Source: Phoebastria nigripes (lineage: Eukaryota; Chordata; Aves; Procellariiformes; Diomedeidae). From it: DNA of 64,000 bases. The translations under genes were made by a program, and so were the position numbers. The notes under the pieces are model-generated. The model saw nothing but the letters and a program-made list of their open reading frames with translations, was not told where the DNA came from and searched no databases. The stretch covers positions 3,242,368 through 3,306,367 of the forward strand of contig JAYKAV010003266.1 of NCBI GenBank assembly GCA_035582835.1. The letters are read 5' to 3'. Of this stretch, positions 29,886 through 43,040 are shown one piece after another. The number at the start of each line of letters is the position of its first letter. The first letter of the stretch is position 1.

Positions 29886-32800
29886 ATCAGAAAATACCAT
29901 TTAACCTTTACAAACCGGTCACAGTCGGGGCAGGGGGGGAAGTAAAAGCATGAAACTTTCCTTGGAAGATGACGACATGGCCTTCGCCAGCCGGCACATC
30001 ACCCACAACCCGTGCCGTGCCCCCGCGGCAGCTGGGAACTGGCCCCACGACAGCTGATCCGCCGGCTGCTGGGGCCACTCCGGGGACCCGCGGGGATCCA
30101 GGTCACACCAGCCCCGCTAATCAGCTTCCCACCCTCCCGGGGAGCCGCTTGTTTCTGCATCTTTTCCTTTCATCAGCAAGAGTGAGAAGCGAGTAAGAAA
30201 AAAAAAAAAAAACACAACAATTCATTGGAGTTATCCTTGGTAGAAAACAAAGGGGCTCCAGAGCATCGTTTCTGCATGGGCTGCATCTTGGGCATGACAT
30301 GACATTTAAGGAACACAGGGTGCGTTACAGCTAAGATGAAAAAGCAATCATTTTTACTTGTTATTTTTGGGGAAAAATATTTAACAACCTTCCTTATGTT
30401 GCAAACTATTTGGAAAAATACATGGTCATTTACTTAATTAGGATGTTGCTTTGTTTAAGAGGGACAAGGAAGGGAACTGGTGTGAAAAATATGGATTAAA
30501 AAGGAAAAAATACAGGTGGGAAAGTTTTTCAATGAGAAGCTTTAAGGGGCAGTTTTAGGGCACAGGACACACCGATGGCACTGGCGTTGGCAGCCCGTTT
30601 TAGTGCTGCACGGGACCCTGCCTGTGAGCACTTCACCCGGCAGCAGGTGATACTGGGGCTGGTCCAGGAGCTTCTCAATCACCATTTCTACACCAAAGCA
30701 GGAGTCCCAACAGCCAAACCCCAAAGTGGCTGTCGGGTGGTGCCCACGAGAAACAATCTGGGCATCTCATCCAGTTCCTGATGGAGCAGCACCCACGTGC
30801 AAACCCAACCCCAACAGCAGTGCTGCCAAAACCCCCTGGCAGTCTCAGGAGAGGTGGAGACAACAGGGTACCGGTCCCCCACCCTCACAGCAAAGCTTCT
30901 TTCCAAGGCCATCCATCCCANGCTGCTCGAGGGAAGCACAACAGAGCTAACAGCAACAGGGGATGCCCAGCCTGCGAGCGGTTAACGTCTGCCCCCGCTG
31001 TGTCCCTCGGCCACCCCTCCCAGGGACGGCAGCATCAGGCCCCTGGTGATTAGCCAACTGCTAATCATGCAGAGCAATAGCTATAAACTGCAACTGTTGG
31101 ACAGTTCGTACAGCAATTGCTCTGGAAAAGCTGCCTTTCCCCTTCTGGTTCCCATGCGAGTTCCGCGTCCCTCTGTGGGGCACGACCCCGAGGAGGAACA
31201 CGCAAACCTGGGGGTTTGCAGCAGGCTGAGCCTCTCTAGTAAAGACAATGGATGCAACACCCAGAAAGAGGCAAGAATATGTACTTCTCTAATTGTACGG
31301 GGCCAGGAGATGGTCTGGCTTGAATTCATTACGGGCACCAACCCTTGCTTCCCTGCCTGTACATTGGTCGTAACCTGCACCTCATCCACACCGCCTTGAG
31401 ATGCTCAGGGGGGTGGTTGTGGCAATGGGCAAAGCCACTTTGGGCAAAGCACCCCAGCACTGACCTCCTACCGCGCAAGGAGCCGTTGGACATGGGAGCA
31501 AGCCGACGCTGATCCCCGTGCCTTGCACCCCAGACCTGGCTCTGCGAGGCAGCCTGCAGCTCTCGACCCTGCAAAGAGCGTCAGGCACAACTTATCCCAG
31601 CAACAATTTCCTCCTGCGGCTGCTTCTCATTCATGACAGCAAATTACAGTGACCCAGGCAGGAGCTGTGTCTCAGCAGCGCTCTGGACAAGACTGCAGCG
31701 AGCATTCAATAGCTGTGAACTGGCTGAGCCCCCCAGACGCACGCTGCTGGCCGCAGTCAATCCCCGTGGCCGGAGGAGACCGCAAGACGTGGCAGGGGAC
31801 ACGCTGCCCAGGCAAGGTCCCCTCCCCTCTGTGCTTTCATTCAGTTAAAAAGCTCAAAAGGNCAGCAAGATGTTGAGTCTGCATTTGGTCACACAGAGGT
31901 CCCAGGAGGAAAAGGGTCCCGCAGGGTCCCACGAGCTCCGAGAGCTGCCCTGCCCGTGCCCAGCCTCTCCCCTTCCCATGCCAAGGGCTTTCCCGGAGCC
32001 CAGAGCATCTCTCACACCCTCAAGTCATAACTAAATGGTGACTTATTCAACTGTGCCACCAAAACCCCTCTTTGGTACGTGCCACACGAGCTGCCTACGT
32101 TCTCCCACACATGGTGCCAGGCAGGGCAAGCCGCCCTGTTCAGCTGCATCCCGGGACGCGATGCACGTCGACACAGATGCGCACGCCCTGACGCTGCAAG
32201 GGGGGCTCTCCCTTGGCAGAGGGGGAAAAGGTTCATGAAGCAAAAGGGGCAGCGTGCGGGTGGCCCAGGGGTTAAAAGGCCCTTGGCTGCTCCGACACCA
32301 GGAAGCCACTTTGGTAACTAAATGAACTGGAGTATTTGTGTTTCTATCTCACATTACTGAGGTCCTGGTTACTTGTGATCACTAAAGAGCCTGGGAAAAA
32401 GCCATTAACCCTTCCATTACCCTCTAACTCCCTCCCAGGGACCCCCAGTGCCCTGATGAGTCCTTTGACTGGCAGGAAAGCTTGCTTTCAGCCTCAGCAG
32501 GGTCCATACCGCAGCCCAGAGCGGTCCCCAGCATCAGTGAGAACTGCTGTGCCCCTGCCCAGAGCCAATGTCCCCAGTGCCCCGGTTTTGGTGACCAGGC
32601 AGGGCAGCGCTGCCACAAGTGAACCCGGGGACAAGGGTGAGCCGGGGGAGCATCCCTGGGCAAACACGGCGGCTGAGGGGCCCAGGAGAGCCCTGGTCCT
32701 GCTGCAGCTCTGCAAACAGAGACTGTTTATTCCATGGGTCTTCCTTTCAAAACAACTCACCAAGATTTTTTATTTAGCAGATGGAAAAGAAAACAATTGC

Positions 32801-35800
32801 ATTAGTACAGACTACCCTTGATTTTATTAAGCTGAACACTCCCTCCCATCAGGGAAATGCAGTTCTTTCAGTAGCACAACTGGAAGGAAAGTGAATACTC
32901 CTGGATTTTAGGGTTGAAAAGTAGATGTACGTGCTCTAGGGCAGCCGCCCTGAAGCTGTGCAGGCAGCGAGGCCAGGCTGGGGGCAGAGCTGGGCTCTTT
33001 CAGACCTGCTCGCAGTCATGGGTGCTGTTGAGGGTGCACTGAATGGGTGCAATTATTCAAGTGCTGAACATTCCCCACTGGAAATTACAGTATTCAAAGG
33101 TGAAGAAGGACTTGAGCACAAAAGCTTTAATTTTCATGGGGTGGCGTAAGCCCAGAAGAAGAACTGGGACAAGAGCTACCAGGAGGAGCAAGGAGGGTTT
33201 TGCCCCTGAGAACAGGAGGCAGAAACGGCACCGAGGGCTGCAGCCAGCTCCGAGGAGCTGATGAGCAGCATCACAGGGCAAGTCCTTCTGTGCCTTCTCA
33301 GAGGGCTCGGGGAACAAAGCAGGACTGTGCAGCCACCCGCCCGCGCAGGAATGCACCTTCCGAGAAGCTGGAAATACCACGTTCCCAGCGGGAACACAAC
33401 ACGGCACGGGGTGGCCATACCCAGCAGAGATGCTGAGGTCCGTAGGGACCCACTTGCCGCAGCCCCACGGGTGTTTCCTCGGGTACGCAGGCTCTACTCC
33501 TCCTTTACAGTCTCCCCCATCCTTTTGGCTGCTTTCGGCAATGCTCCCGACCCNTCCCCTTCAACCACCACCCCCCAGCCACCCCCATCTCCAGCGTAGG
33601 TCCCCAGACACCATCTCCCCCAGTCTGTAACCGGATCAAACACGCAGGTGTCACCGACAAGGCAGGAACATGCCTGCTGATGATTAATCCCGTAAGTGAA
33701 CTGTATTTACAGACACCGGCTCTTCCCCAGAGCCTGGCCGAGGGCCCTCAAGCTGTTGTATCACCTTACAGCTAGTCATGATGTGCGGGCAGCTGCCAGA
33801 GACCGTGTCCTCCATCCACCACCCTTAGACCAGGCAGCCTCCGCTGCGTGGAGCGTGGCTCTCCAGGACCACCTGCTTACGCTGGGTATCAGCCCAAATC
33901 CAGAGATAAATCTCCCAAGAAGAATCAATGTAGACAATTAAGCTCCTCTGCTCTTCCCAGACACAGTGTTGGAGCACATCTGGTTCCCATGTTCTGCAAA
34001 ATGCCTTTGACATTTAATTTCAAACCCCAGGCGCTTCGACAGTGGTGACGGAGCAAAGCAGCAGCGAATCTGACATTTCATCCCTGAGCCAGCTGACATA
34101 CAACCTTTAGACAAGACTACAGCACAGAACAGTTTGGAGAAATGGGAGGGGATCAAGAAAGATAGGGCAATTCTTGAAAACCTTATATAAAAATGCAAAC
34201 AACAAGGCTATCCGGAAGTCTGCCTCTCTCAGTAGCACTGGATTTGCTTTTGCAAAAATGCTGTGTAACGGGTTTTCCTTGCCCTGTGCACACTTAGATC
34301 CTAATTACACATGGGGAATCACAGGAAGGAGACCATTACCTCTCCTCTACACTCCCTTAACAAGTCACATTACTACAGTATAATTGAGCTCATGTCTAGG
34401 AAATCTGATTTTCGATGACTGCCCACCTGCCATAGCTTCACAAATCTTCACAAAAAATTATCTTTTACTGGACTATTCTGCAGGTATAAAGTGTGTCTTG
34501 TAATGATTTTCCAAAAAGGGCAAACCAAGTATCACAAATCCACATTTTCAGCCAGTTTTCCAAAGGAAAAACCCTCCCCACACTGCCAATAACTCCTCAA
34601 CCTGCTGGCTCATTTCAAATCCATCTGGGGACCTCTCTGCCTCTGCTACAGACATTCAATTCCTGCAAATTTCTTGAAAATGGCTTGTCAGGGAGCTTTT
34701 ACCTTACTGGACAGACATTCAGTCCAGGAGACTTAGATGCACAGACTTTATTAGTTATGCAGTTAAAATCAAGCCAGCCCCACAGCTCCCACTGCGTCCC
34801 CTGGCATGCATCCAGCCCCCGACCCGGGCAGGCTGGGTGCCTTCAGACCCCACCAACAACATTTTAAAGTCATTTATTTCCCAACAGAAGCAGTTGGTGA
34901 CGCAAAGTTAATGGTCTACGTGTCTCCCACCACCCACCTGTAACGTTTTGGTGGCCCCATTCTCACTGCCTGTCCTCAGATGTGAAATATTGACAGCCTT
35001 TAACGACAGACAGCACGTTTTAGCCCAGTATAGCAGAGATGCTGTGAAATCACACGTTATTTATTACCCTGAGCTCAGAACTAGAAGCAAAATACCATTC
35101 TCCGGTATTTCTCAGCAATGCCTTCGCAAGTTTGCCAGCACGTTTTCACATTATTCTGCGTAAAATTCTCACCCTTTGCAACACGGTCATTAATATTGCC
35201 GGCACAGTCACTCCATCTGCCTTTTGAGCCCCCTCCAAAACAGTAATAAGTTAATTGGTAGAAGCATTTGGCTTCTACATAATGAAGTTGGCACAAAANC
35301 AGCTTTTAACCTTCAGGACTGAGTACAGGATGCAGGATAGGGATTACTTGTTCACTGTGTTTAAATAAACCCATAAATAAAAGGGATGTGTATGCATATG
35401 GAAAGACCAGGCTGGCGCTTAGTATTTCTTTTAGAAGAGTCAAACTGAAGGCAAAGGCAGCAAGGCTGTGCCCGGTGCTGGGCACAGCATCCTCCCATGG
35501 AGCTTCTCCCGCAAGCTTTGCTGGAGAGGAGCTGCTCCGTGCACCGCTGCTTCNGAGCTGCCGTGCAAATCTGCTGTCGCCGGCGCCAGGCACGACGCCC
35601 ACGCCGAGCCGGCAGCGTTTCTGGCACTAGCTGTGAAAACGGGAAGGCAAAAGCAACCGGTTTGTGCCCTGAGAAGGTGCAGATGNGCACAGGAAGAGCG
35701 TAGGTGTTAGCGATAAATGATAGATAAGTACCAGGAGAAAAAAACAACCAGCTGCAGGACTAACCATTGCTTTGTGATCTCCAGCTGTGCAAGAACAATC

Positions 35801-38800
35801 CTGAGACTACAAGCAGTATTTAGCTGGGAGGCTGGTTTGAGCCGGGGGATACACGAGCTAAGGACCTTTATCTGCCTTCGCTGGCGTGCAAAACATTTCC
35901 AACATCCCACAGGCTGGAAGAGATGAAACCCGTGTCCTACAAACCCTTGCAAATAGAAATCTCCTCTTGCTGACAAGGACTGGAAGCAGGGGAAAACTTC
36001 GCTAGATAAATAATGGAGTTTAAAGGCAAGGAGAAAACAAAGGAAAGGAAAATTTCAATATTCAACTACTCCACTGTCTCTCACCTCATCTCAAAATCAC
36101 CCAGCCGAGCTCTGCATCATGGAAGTGAATTGCTGCAAATGTTAAATGCAAAATATCTTTGTAAAGCTATTAAAACACTGTAGCTGACAAGAAACAAGAG
36201 GTAATGAGAAGGGATTGGGAACCAAGGGCTGAATCAGCAAGTTTCTTGAGTGCTGTATGCCGAAGTTTGAACTGAAATCTGCCTTTGGTTTTCTAGTAAA
36301 ATACTTAAATGCTTTTTCCCCCTGACGGTACTCGAGGAGAGGAGAAACGACCACAGAGTAACACCCGAGATCACCTCTGGCAGGAGCNGCGGAGGGAGCA
36401 TCGGGGCAGCTGGTGCTCAGCACCGTTCAGCCAAAGCATCCCGATGCTTCCCGTCCCCGAGCCGCGCTGCCGGCCCCGGCACCCTGGCCACGCTCCAGCT
36501 GGGCAGGCTGCCGGCGCTGCCGCCTGCATAGGGCTCGGGAGGAACCAGCGCTCAGCCAGGCACTGGGCACAACCGGACCCAGGGCTTTTAAAAAAAAAAA
36601 AAAAAACAACAACCTGTTCCCAAGCTCCTTGCCTTGACTTCCCCCAGGACAGAAGATAATATAGAAATGCAGAGCATGTTCCACGTCTGCTAAAGCGATA
36701 TGGAAAATAGTAAATGTTTTTCACGTGNTTTTTGAAAGAGTTTCTTTCCCTTTTCTTCTAGCACAAACTGCTGACGTTTTCCAAGCAACNTTATTCTTAC
36801 ACTGAAGGAATTGCGCGAGCTTGGGTTTTGTGTAGTGGCTTTAAGAGTGGAACAGAATCCAAAGGAAAGCTACACACTAACTTTGATTTTAAAAATAGAG
36901 TAAATTTGAGTTTCTTGACCAAAATGCACATAAAGAATCACGTGGAGCTGGATCACTGTAAAAGGAAAAAAAAAAAAAAAGAAAATGCAATACACTGATT
37001 CCAAATCTCCCAATATTCAGTGTAGTGCCGACTGCAACGTCCCCAGCCTGCAGTTCTTGCTTGCCCTCAAGAGCCAGTACCATAACGTACCCACTGGTAC
37101 CACCGCTTGTGGCTGCCGGGCTTGAAGGTTAAGCCTGGTTTCTTCCATGCTACCATAGAGTTACGCACTCAAATCCCGTTGAGAGCTAATGGCACTGAAA
37201 AGCCTAACCCATTTAAACATTTCCCCGTTTTAAGACTTTGTTAGAAATGTTGATAAGACAAGCATACGCTTAAAAGATAGCTACATTAAAAAATCATCTC
37301 TCCCCAGAGATATTTTCACAGCTCATTTATTAAACCCCCTCAAAGAACAGAGGGGAAAAGCCAGCTTCAATTGTTTTTAAGCTATAACATGCAATGAGAG
37401 AGTTCAGTTTTGCCTTCCAGCCTTGCTGCTAGCTTCACTCCAAACAAGCTGCACTTCAAGGCAATGCACTTATCACACAAGTAGCTTTATTTCAAACCCA
37501 GTGTGAACAAAGGGAGAGCTAGCCACAAGTCTGATCACTTCTGGGCTGATCCTGTATCCCCCCAGCTGCATCTTTATACCCAATTCAACCAGGCTTCTAG
37601 CTCAAGAGTTACGCTCTAATTTAAAGATGGGATTTTCACACTCATTTGCAGGCAAGCCCATGCTTGGTACTACAAAATGGTAAAGCAACACCATCCCCAT
37701 CAGAAGGTACCAAGGGGCTTCTGTTAATGAGCTTCGGCTTGGTCCCAAGCAGGATCACTTGTTTTTTCTTGCCTGAATATATATAAAGGCAGCAACAGCA
37801 TTTTCCAGGTGCTCTTGCCAGAGGAAGAACGTTGCTGCCTGGCTGCAGGAGGAGGTGGGAGGCTGCAAGGGCAAATGCTACCTGGACAGCAGGCAGGGCT
37901 GGGAAGGCAGCTCCTGAGGGTTTATCACCATCGGAGAAGGAAATGCATTTGTAAAAACTTGACTGAAACATTGCTTTTACAAATGTGGACAAAGGAATCG
38001 GGTCTGTACCATTTCGGACATGGGAAGATGCCCAAACCCTAATACCCTGAGGACCTCAGCCTGCTCTCACTTGGCAAGCGCTTCCCGAAGTAACTCGGGA
38101 AATCGCAAACCTGTCAGAACTGAGCCCATTGAAGCAGCTTGATAAAGCCAGAAATTTTTTTTCACTGCTCATAAAACACTCTTTTTTATGATCTTACAAT
38201 TACAAACAGCTGTTTATTTTGCTAGTTAGCTCTTTTAAAGCGTTCTTTCCAATGCATAATAAAAGTGTCAGGCATTTTCCAGGAATTTTCCGAGCAGAGA
38301 AAGTTTGGCACTCTATTATTTGAGAATCACTGAAAGGGTGCAATTAGCTTAAGAACAAGCATCTATTCTGGGTGGCAACCTCAGGATCCTTCCTCTGGCA
38401 TCCAAACAGGCACCATGTGACAAGCGGATGCCAAGCAGCCGAGCCTCCCTCCCGCTCAGGCATGCATACAATTCCCATAATATCTGCCTCCCAGCCTTGC
38501 TCATAGCTCTGAAAGCTGGTCAAAACCTGCAGGCGTCTGTAACCCTTTGTATGCTTTGCACTGTTTGAGAAAGCCGCAGAGTTTCGCAAGGAAATCCAAT
38601 GCCACAGCCCCCTGCAAGGTGCAGCCGGGTCCTCCCTGCCCGGAGCAGGCAGGGCAGAGGCAGGGATGGGGGCTCTCGCCTCTCCTGCCTGCGGGGTTTT
38701 CTACAGCTGTGATTAAATTACAGTGGCATTAAATCAAATCAGTCCCTCATCCACCCCAACTAAAAGGTTTCCACCATCAAAATCTCGAGGAATGCAAGAG

Positions 38801-41800
38801 AGGCGAGCTTTGAGTTTTGGAAAAATGAGGATTTCCATGAAGGAGGAATGAAGCCTGCAGGATGGAACCCTGCCCGAGAGCACACAGACAGGCATGAAAG
38901 CTGTTTAGGCTTTAGAATGTCACTGAATCACACATCAAGATCAGAGCAGGGTGGTTTGGAGCAGCAGACACCCTCGCAGGATGTCAGACCCCTTTTTGGG
39001 GGGTCACGAGCCCCCCGCACTCTCCCCAGCCGCTCGCATCCCCCGGGAGCGCAGCACTTGCGCGTGGCCATAGCAACCCGCGTTCATGCGCAGAAACGCC
39101 TGCCCGAGCGAAAAAGGGGGGGAATTTGTTCCCCAGCTCAAAAATTATTCATGAGAAATTAGTGAGAGCTACAACAAGCCCTCTGAAGCGTGCTCCCCCC
39201 CAGCCCTGCCTGGGAGCAGGCAGAGGACCTTCCTTCTCCGTTTCCCTTGGCAAAAGGTTGTTAATTTAATATTAAAAAAGGAAAAGAGCCCTTTCTTGTG
39301 ATGTCAGTTCTGAAGCACCAGTCTGAGCGCCTTTTTTTGTTGTCGTTGTTCTTAATTAGAAGAAAAACCTTCTTGAAGGGAGTCTCTGAGCAGTTGGCAG
39401 AGAGGCTGGTCACCCCATCACTGCTTTCAGACCCCCTCTCCCACTCCTCTAGTTCAGCTCCCATTGCAGCTTAAGCCAGCATCAGTTGCTCACATCAGAG
39501 ATTTCTGACCCCATTTGGGTTTGGGTTTTTTTGTTTGTTTTTTTTTGTTTTGTTTTGTTTTGTTTTTTTTCTCCAAATGCCAAACCTGATCTTGCACCAA
39601 AAGCTAACTTGAGGCTGCGGACAGAGACTCGCTGGGATGCAGCAATGCTATAGGGAGAGGGGCAGCCCTGAGCCACCCCTTTCCCCATCCCGCTGCCCCC
39701 AGACACCCACAGCCTTTTGCTTGCTTATTTTCATCTTTGCCCTTTCCTGCACCCACGTGCAGTCTAGCCAGCGAGGGGCAGAGAAATCCCATTACTTACT
39801 GCAGTAAATAAACTGACATGGAAAAGAAAATACCCAGTCAGGATATATGAGAAGTTGATTCAATTAAAGGACCATGTTCTACCACAATTACATGATGGTT
39901 GAGAAACCAGAAACTTCCTTACCATTCCCACCCCACCAGAGCTCAATAAGCATTTCCCACTGGGAATCGCAGCTGGCTACCCCTGCGGCTCAGGGACCGC
40001 TTCTCCCCTTCCCTCCGGAGCGGGCAGAGGGTTTGCTCGAGCCGTGGCAGGAGAAGCGTGCGTGCAGAGGGGCCAGCACTGCCCAGGGCCCCTGCTGCAC
40101 CCCCGGGAGTCTATTACCCATCCAACAACCTCATTTCAGCCATTTTATGCTAATTATTTTCTGTACAGTTTTATGCAAATTCTTCCTACAGAGAGAGATG
40201 CATGGAAATGTATTTGCCATACTCTGAGTGCCAGCAGTGCAATCAGCTCGTCACATCAGCCTCTGGACACGCCTGGTCCCACTCCATTTGGGGCTGTTAA
40301 TACCATCCTGCCAGGTCATTGCTGGGATGCAGGCGAGCTTGCCACGCATTACGCCCTTTTCACCAGCTCCCAGCAAATTGGCTGCTAGATATTACATGGT
40401 GACTAATGGCTCTTTTTGCATCTCCACCACCGCAGCTCAGCGTGGAGCCCGGGGGGTATATAATTTTGACCTGCCTTCAACGCTGGGACTGTACTGCACA
40501 ATTATGGGTATGGAAGGAAAGATGCCAGGGCAAGGGAAGGAGGAACACCAAAGGCAGCAATACTGAGCTTATCCAGAGGCTTCGGTTTCTGCTTTCCCAA
40601 ATTCAGATGCTTCACGGGCAGGAGAGAGGCTGAGACTTGAGCTACAGGCAGGGGAGACCGACCTGCAGGCAACTCTGGGTCCATGAAAGAGAGTCCCCCC
40701 TAACAGATGTCTGATGGAGCATATTCTGAAAACAAACCAGCAACACTGAAACACAGTTGTTGCTATCAGGGCTTTTAGGGTAGGTTTCCCAGTCAATCTT
40801 TCGAGAGGTTTTCATTTTAATCAGATCAAATTACAGCAACAGACAGGTACGACTGATGTATAGAACTCAACAGAGCATCTCCAGAGCAACGCAACTGCAA
40901 TTACACCCAAACCATCTGACTATGTGGCCTGTGTCAAAACCTGGAGCAGCTCAGAGAGCAGCTTTCCTCCCCACAGCATGGGCAGGGCTGGGAGGAAAGG
41001 CTGAATTTGTGTGCGAGGAAGGGCTGGCCATTGCTGGGGGCAACGAAGATGCAATATCCTCCTTGTACCACACAGCTCACAAGTCCGCCTGGACGGATGG
41101 AGGAGAGCAGGGAGGCAGATTTCCAGGTCACCAGCTCGTACATCCCTTTCGCATTCCTCCAAAGCACAAAACCAGCCCAGCGGGCTGCACTCTCCTCCAC
41201 GTACGGAGCTTTCTAGGGCCTCAAGAGCCAAAGCATCTCAGTGCAAGGAGGGTTTGGGCAAAGCAGAACTGACAAAGCCTGCCATTAAATAGTAATGAAA
41301 ATGCCCAGCACAGTTTGTGGGAGGAAGACGACACTAATCACCTCCCCAAGGAGTTCACCTCCATCTCCCCATGCCCAGAGGCTGCAGGGTGCTCTAATGC
41401 CTCCTGCCACTGCCTTGGGGCTGCCTGCAGTGCAGGGATGCACAGGCAGACCCTGCTGTGGTACGTAGTCTGTTCCCACTGCTTGATGTCTGCGCCCTGG
41501 GGGGGCATCTATAGATGCTCTGGAATAACCTCCTTCCCACACCAGCCCAGATCCAAACAAACCTGCAGTGCAAGGGAGCAGAAGGCTACAATCAGTTTAC
41601 ACCCAGATTACTGCAGAGCCACCAACTCCTTTTGCAAGAAAAAGCTTATTAGCAACCCAAGCAGTCAGGATAGCACTTTTGCATCTTGCCCTAAAGCTCT
41701 CTGGATTAAAAGAGAAGCATCCTAATTAAATCAAAAGGTACATATGTTTCTGATGAACGCTGGTATTTACACCACCACCTCCCCCCCTGCAGAGGAATGG

Positions 41801-43040
41801 GCTGTTTCCATCCAAGCACAGCAGCAGTGTTATTCAGCTCCGTCTCGGTGACAAGCAGCCCCGAGAGCAGGGATTAAAGGGTTAGATGCACACGTCATCC
41901 CTGCCTGACTTGGAAAAGAACAGAAAGCAAGAAAGTCAAAAGACACACTGCGATAATAGAGATCGAAACCCAATTAACTTGCCCCAGGCAGCATCCAGCC
42001 ATGGCAAAACAAGGCNATCAAAGAGCAAAGAGGGGTCCGGGTGCCCGCGGCCGTGCTCCGCACACCACTGCCGCAGCAGGACAGACGCGCACGGCCAGAG
42101 CCGCCGGCAGGTCTCAGCCCCAAGGTGACTCACGCCGTGCCCTTGGGAGGCCCTCAGGACACGCCGGTCAGCCCTCGAGCAGGACACAGTAGCAGACTTT
42201 CCTGCCCATTCTCCTGCAAACATCTGAACATCCAAGGCTTTTATAGAAAATCACCTCCACTGCCACCTCCTCACAAGTTACTCCAAAGGCAGAGAGCTGC
42301 CTACCTTTGCCTTTCCCATTTAAGACATGTTTTTTCCCCTCCAGAACTCGGGTTAAGGTTCTCCGTCTCCTCTATCCCAAACACGAAGTGTCTCCATGTG
42401 CCGGGGAGGATGCGCTAAGCCCCTCGCAGAGCTGCGAGCCCCGCGGCGCCGCCAGCATCCCCCAGCCCTGGAGCAGACCCAACCTGCCCGGGGGCGAGCC
42501 CAGAAATCGCTGGGCTGCTGCCCAAGACCCTTTCCCCATCCTCCCCCCACCCCCCCGACACAGGCCTGTGTTATCTCCAGCCCACCCATCCCCACGGGCT
42601 GGTGAAGGGGAGAAGGCACAATAGCTGTTATTAATAACTCCAACTTTCTTCTCCCTTCCCTCCCTGCTCTTGCTGGTTTTTCCTTCATGAATAATGCAGG
42701 AGCTGTGGTGCAGGACACTACCCACTCTGTCCCCCGCCAGTCCCCGAGCCAGCNGGGAATGGGCTCGAGTGCCAGCCAGGGCCTGTCCCCATGTCCTGGG
42801 TGCCAGCACCGCCGGTACGACAGGGTTTTGTTCCCAGATGCAGCTTCCTTTTGTTCCAGCCCCGCTGGCAGCGGCATCCGTGGCGGTGAGACAGACCCAC
42901 ACATCATGCAGCAAAGCTGCCGAGGAGGCAGAGCAGAGATCTCACCAACACCAGAGCCAGCCCACAGATGGAAACTGCTAAGCCAGGGATTTCTAAGTAT
43001 TTCACCAATATTTCAGCACAATTTCTCCCCTCTCCAACAG
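29886..43040 (-). other. NFASC: Intron 1, second part
   Basis: No exon, RNA gene or clear transposon is recognised. The stretch holds poly-A tracts on the plus strand (30198-30212, 36590-36606, 36966-36980), a TTTTG-type simple repeat (39526-39570) and GC-rich patches near 30000-30120, 33480-33600 and 42030-42500. The remainder looks like single-copy intronic DNA. Confidence 0.75.
39526..39570. repeat. TTTTG-type simple repeat
   Basis: T-runs of 3 to 9 bases separated by single G's, with several exact TTTTG units in the middle. Confidence 0.9.
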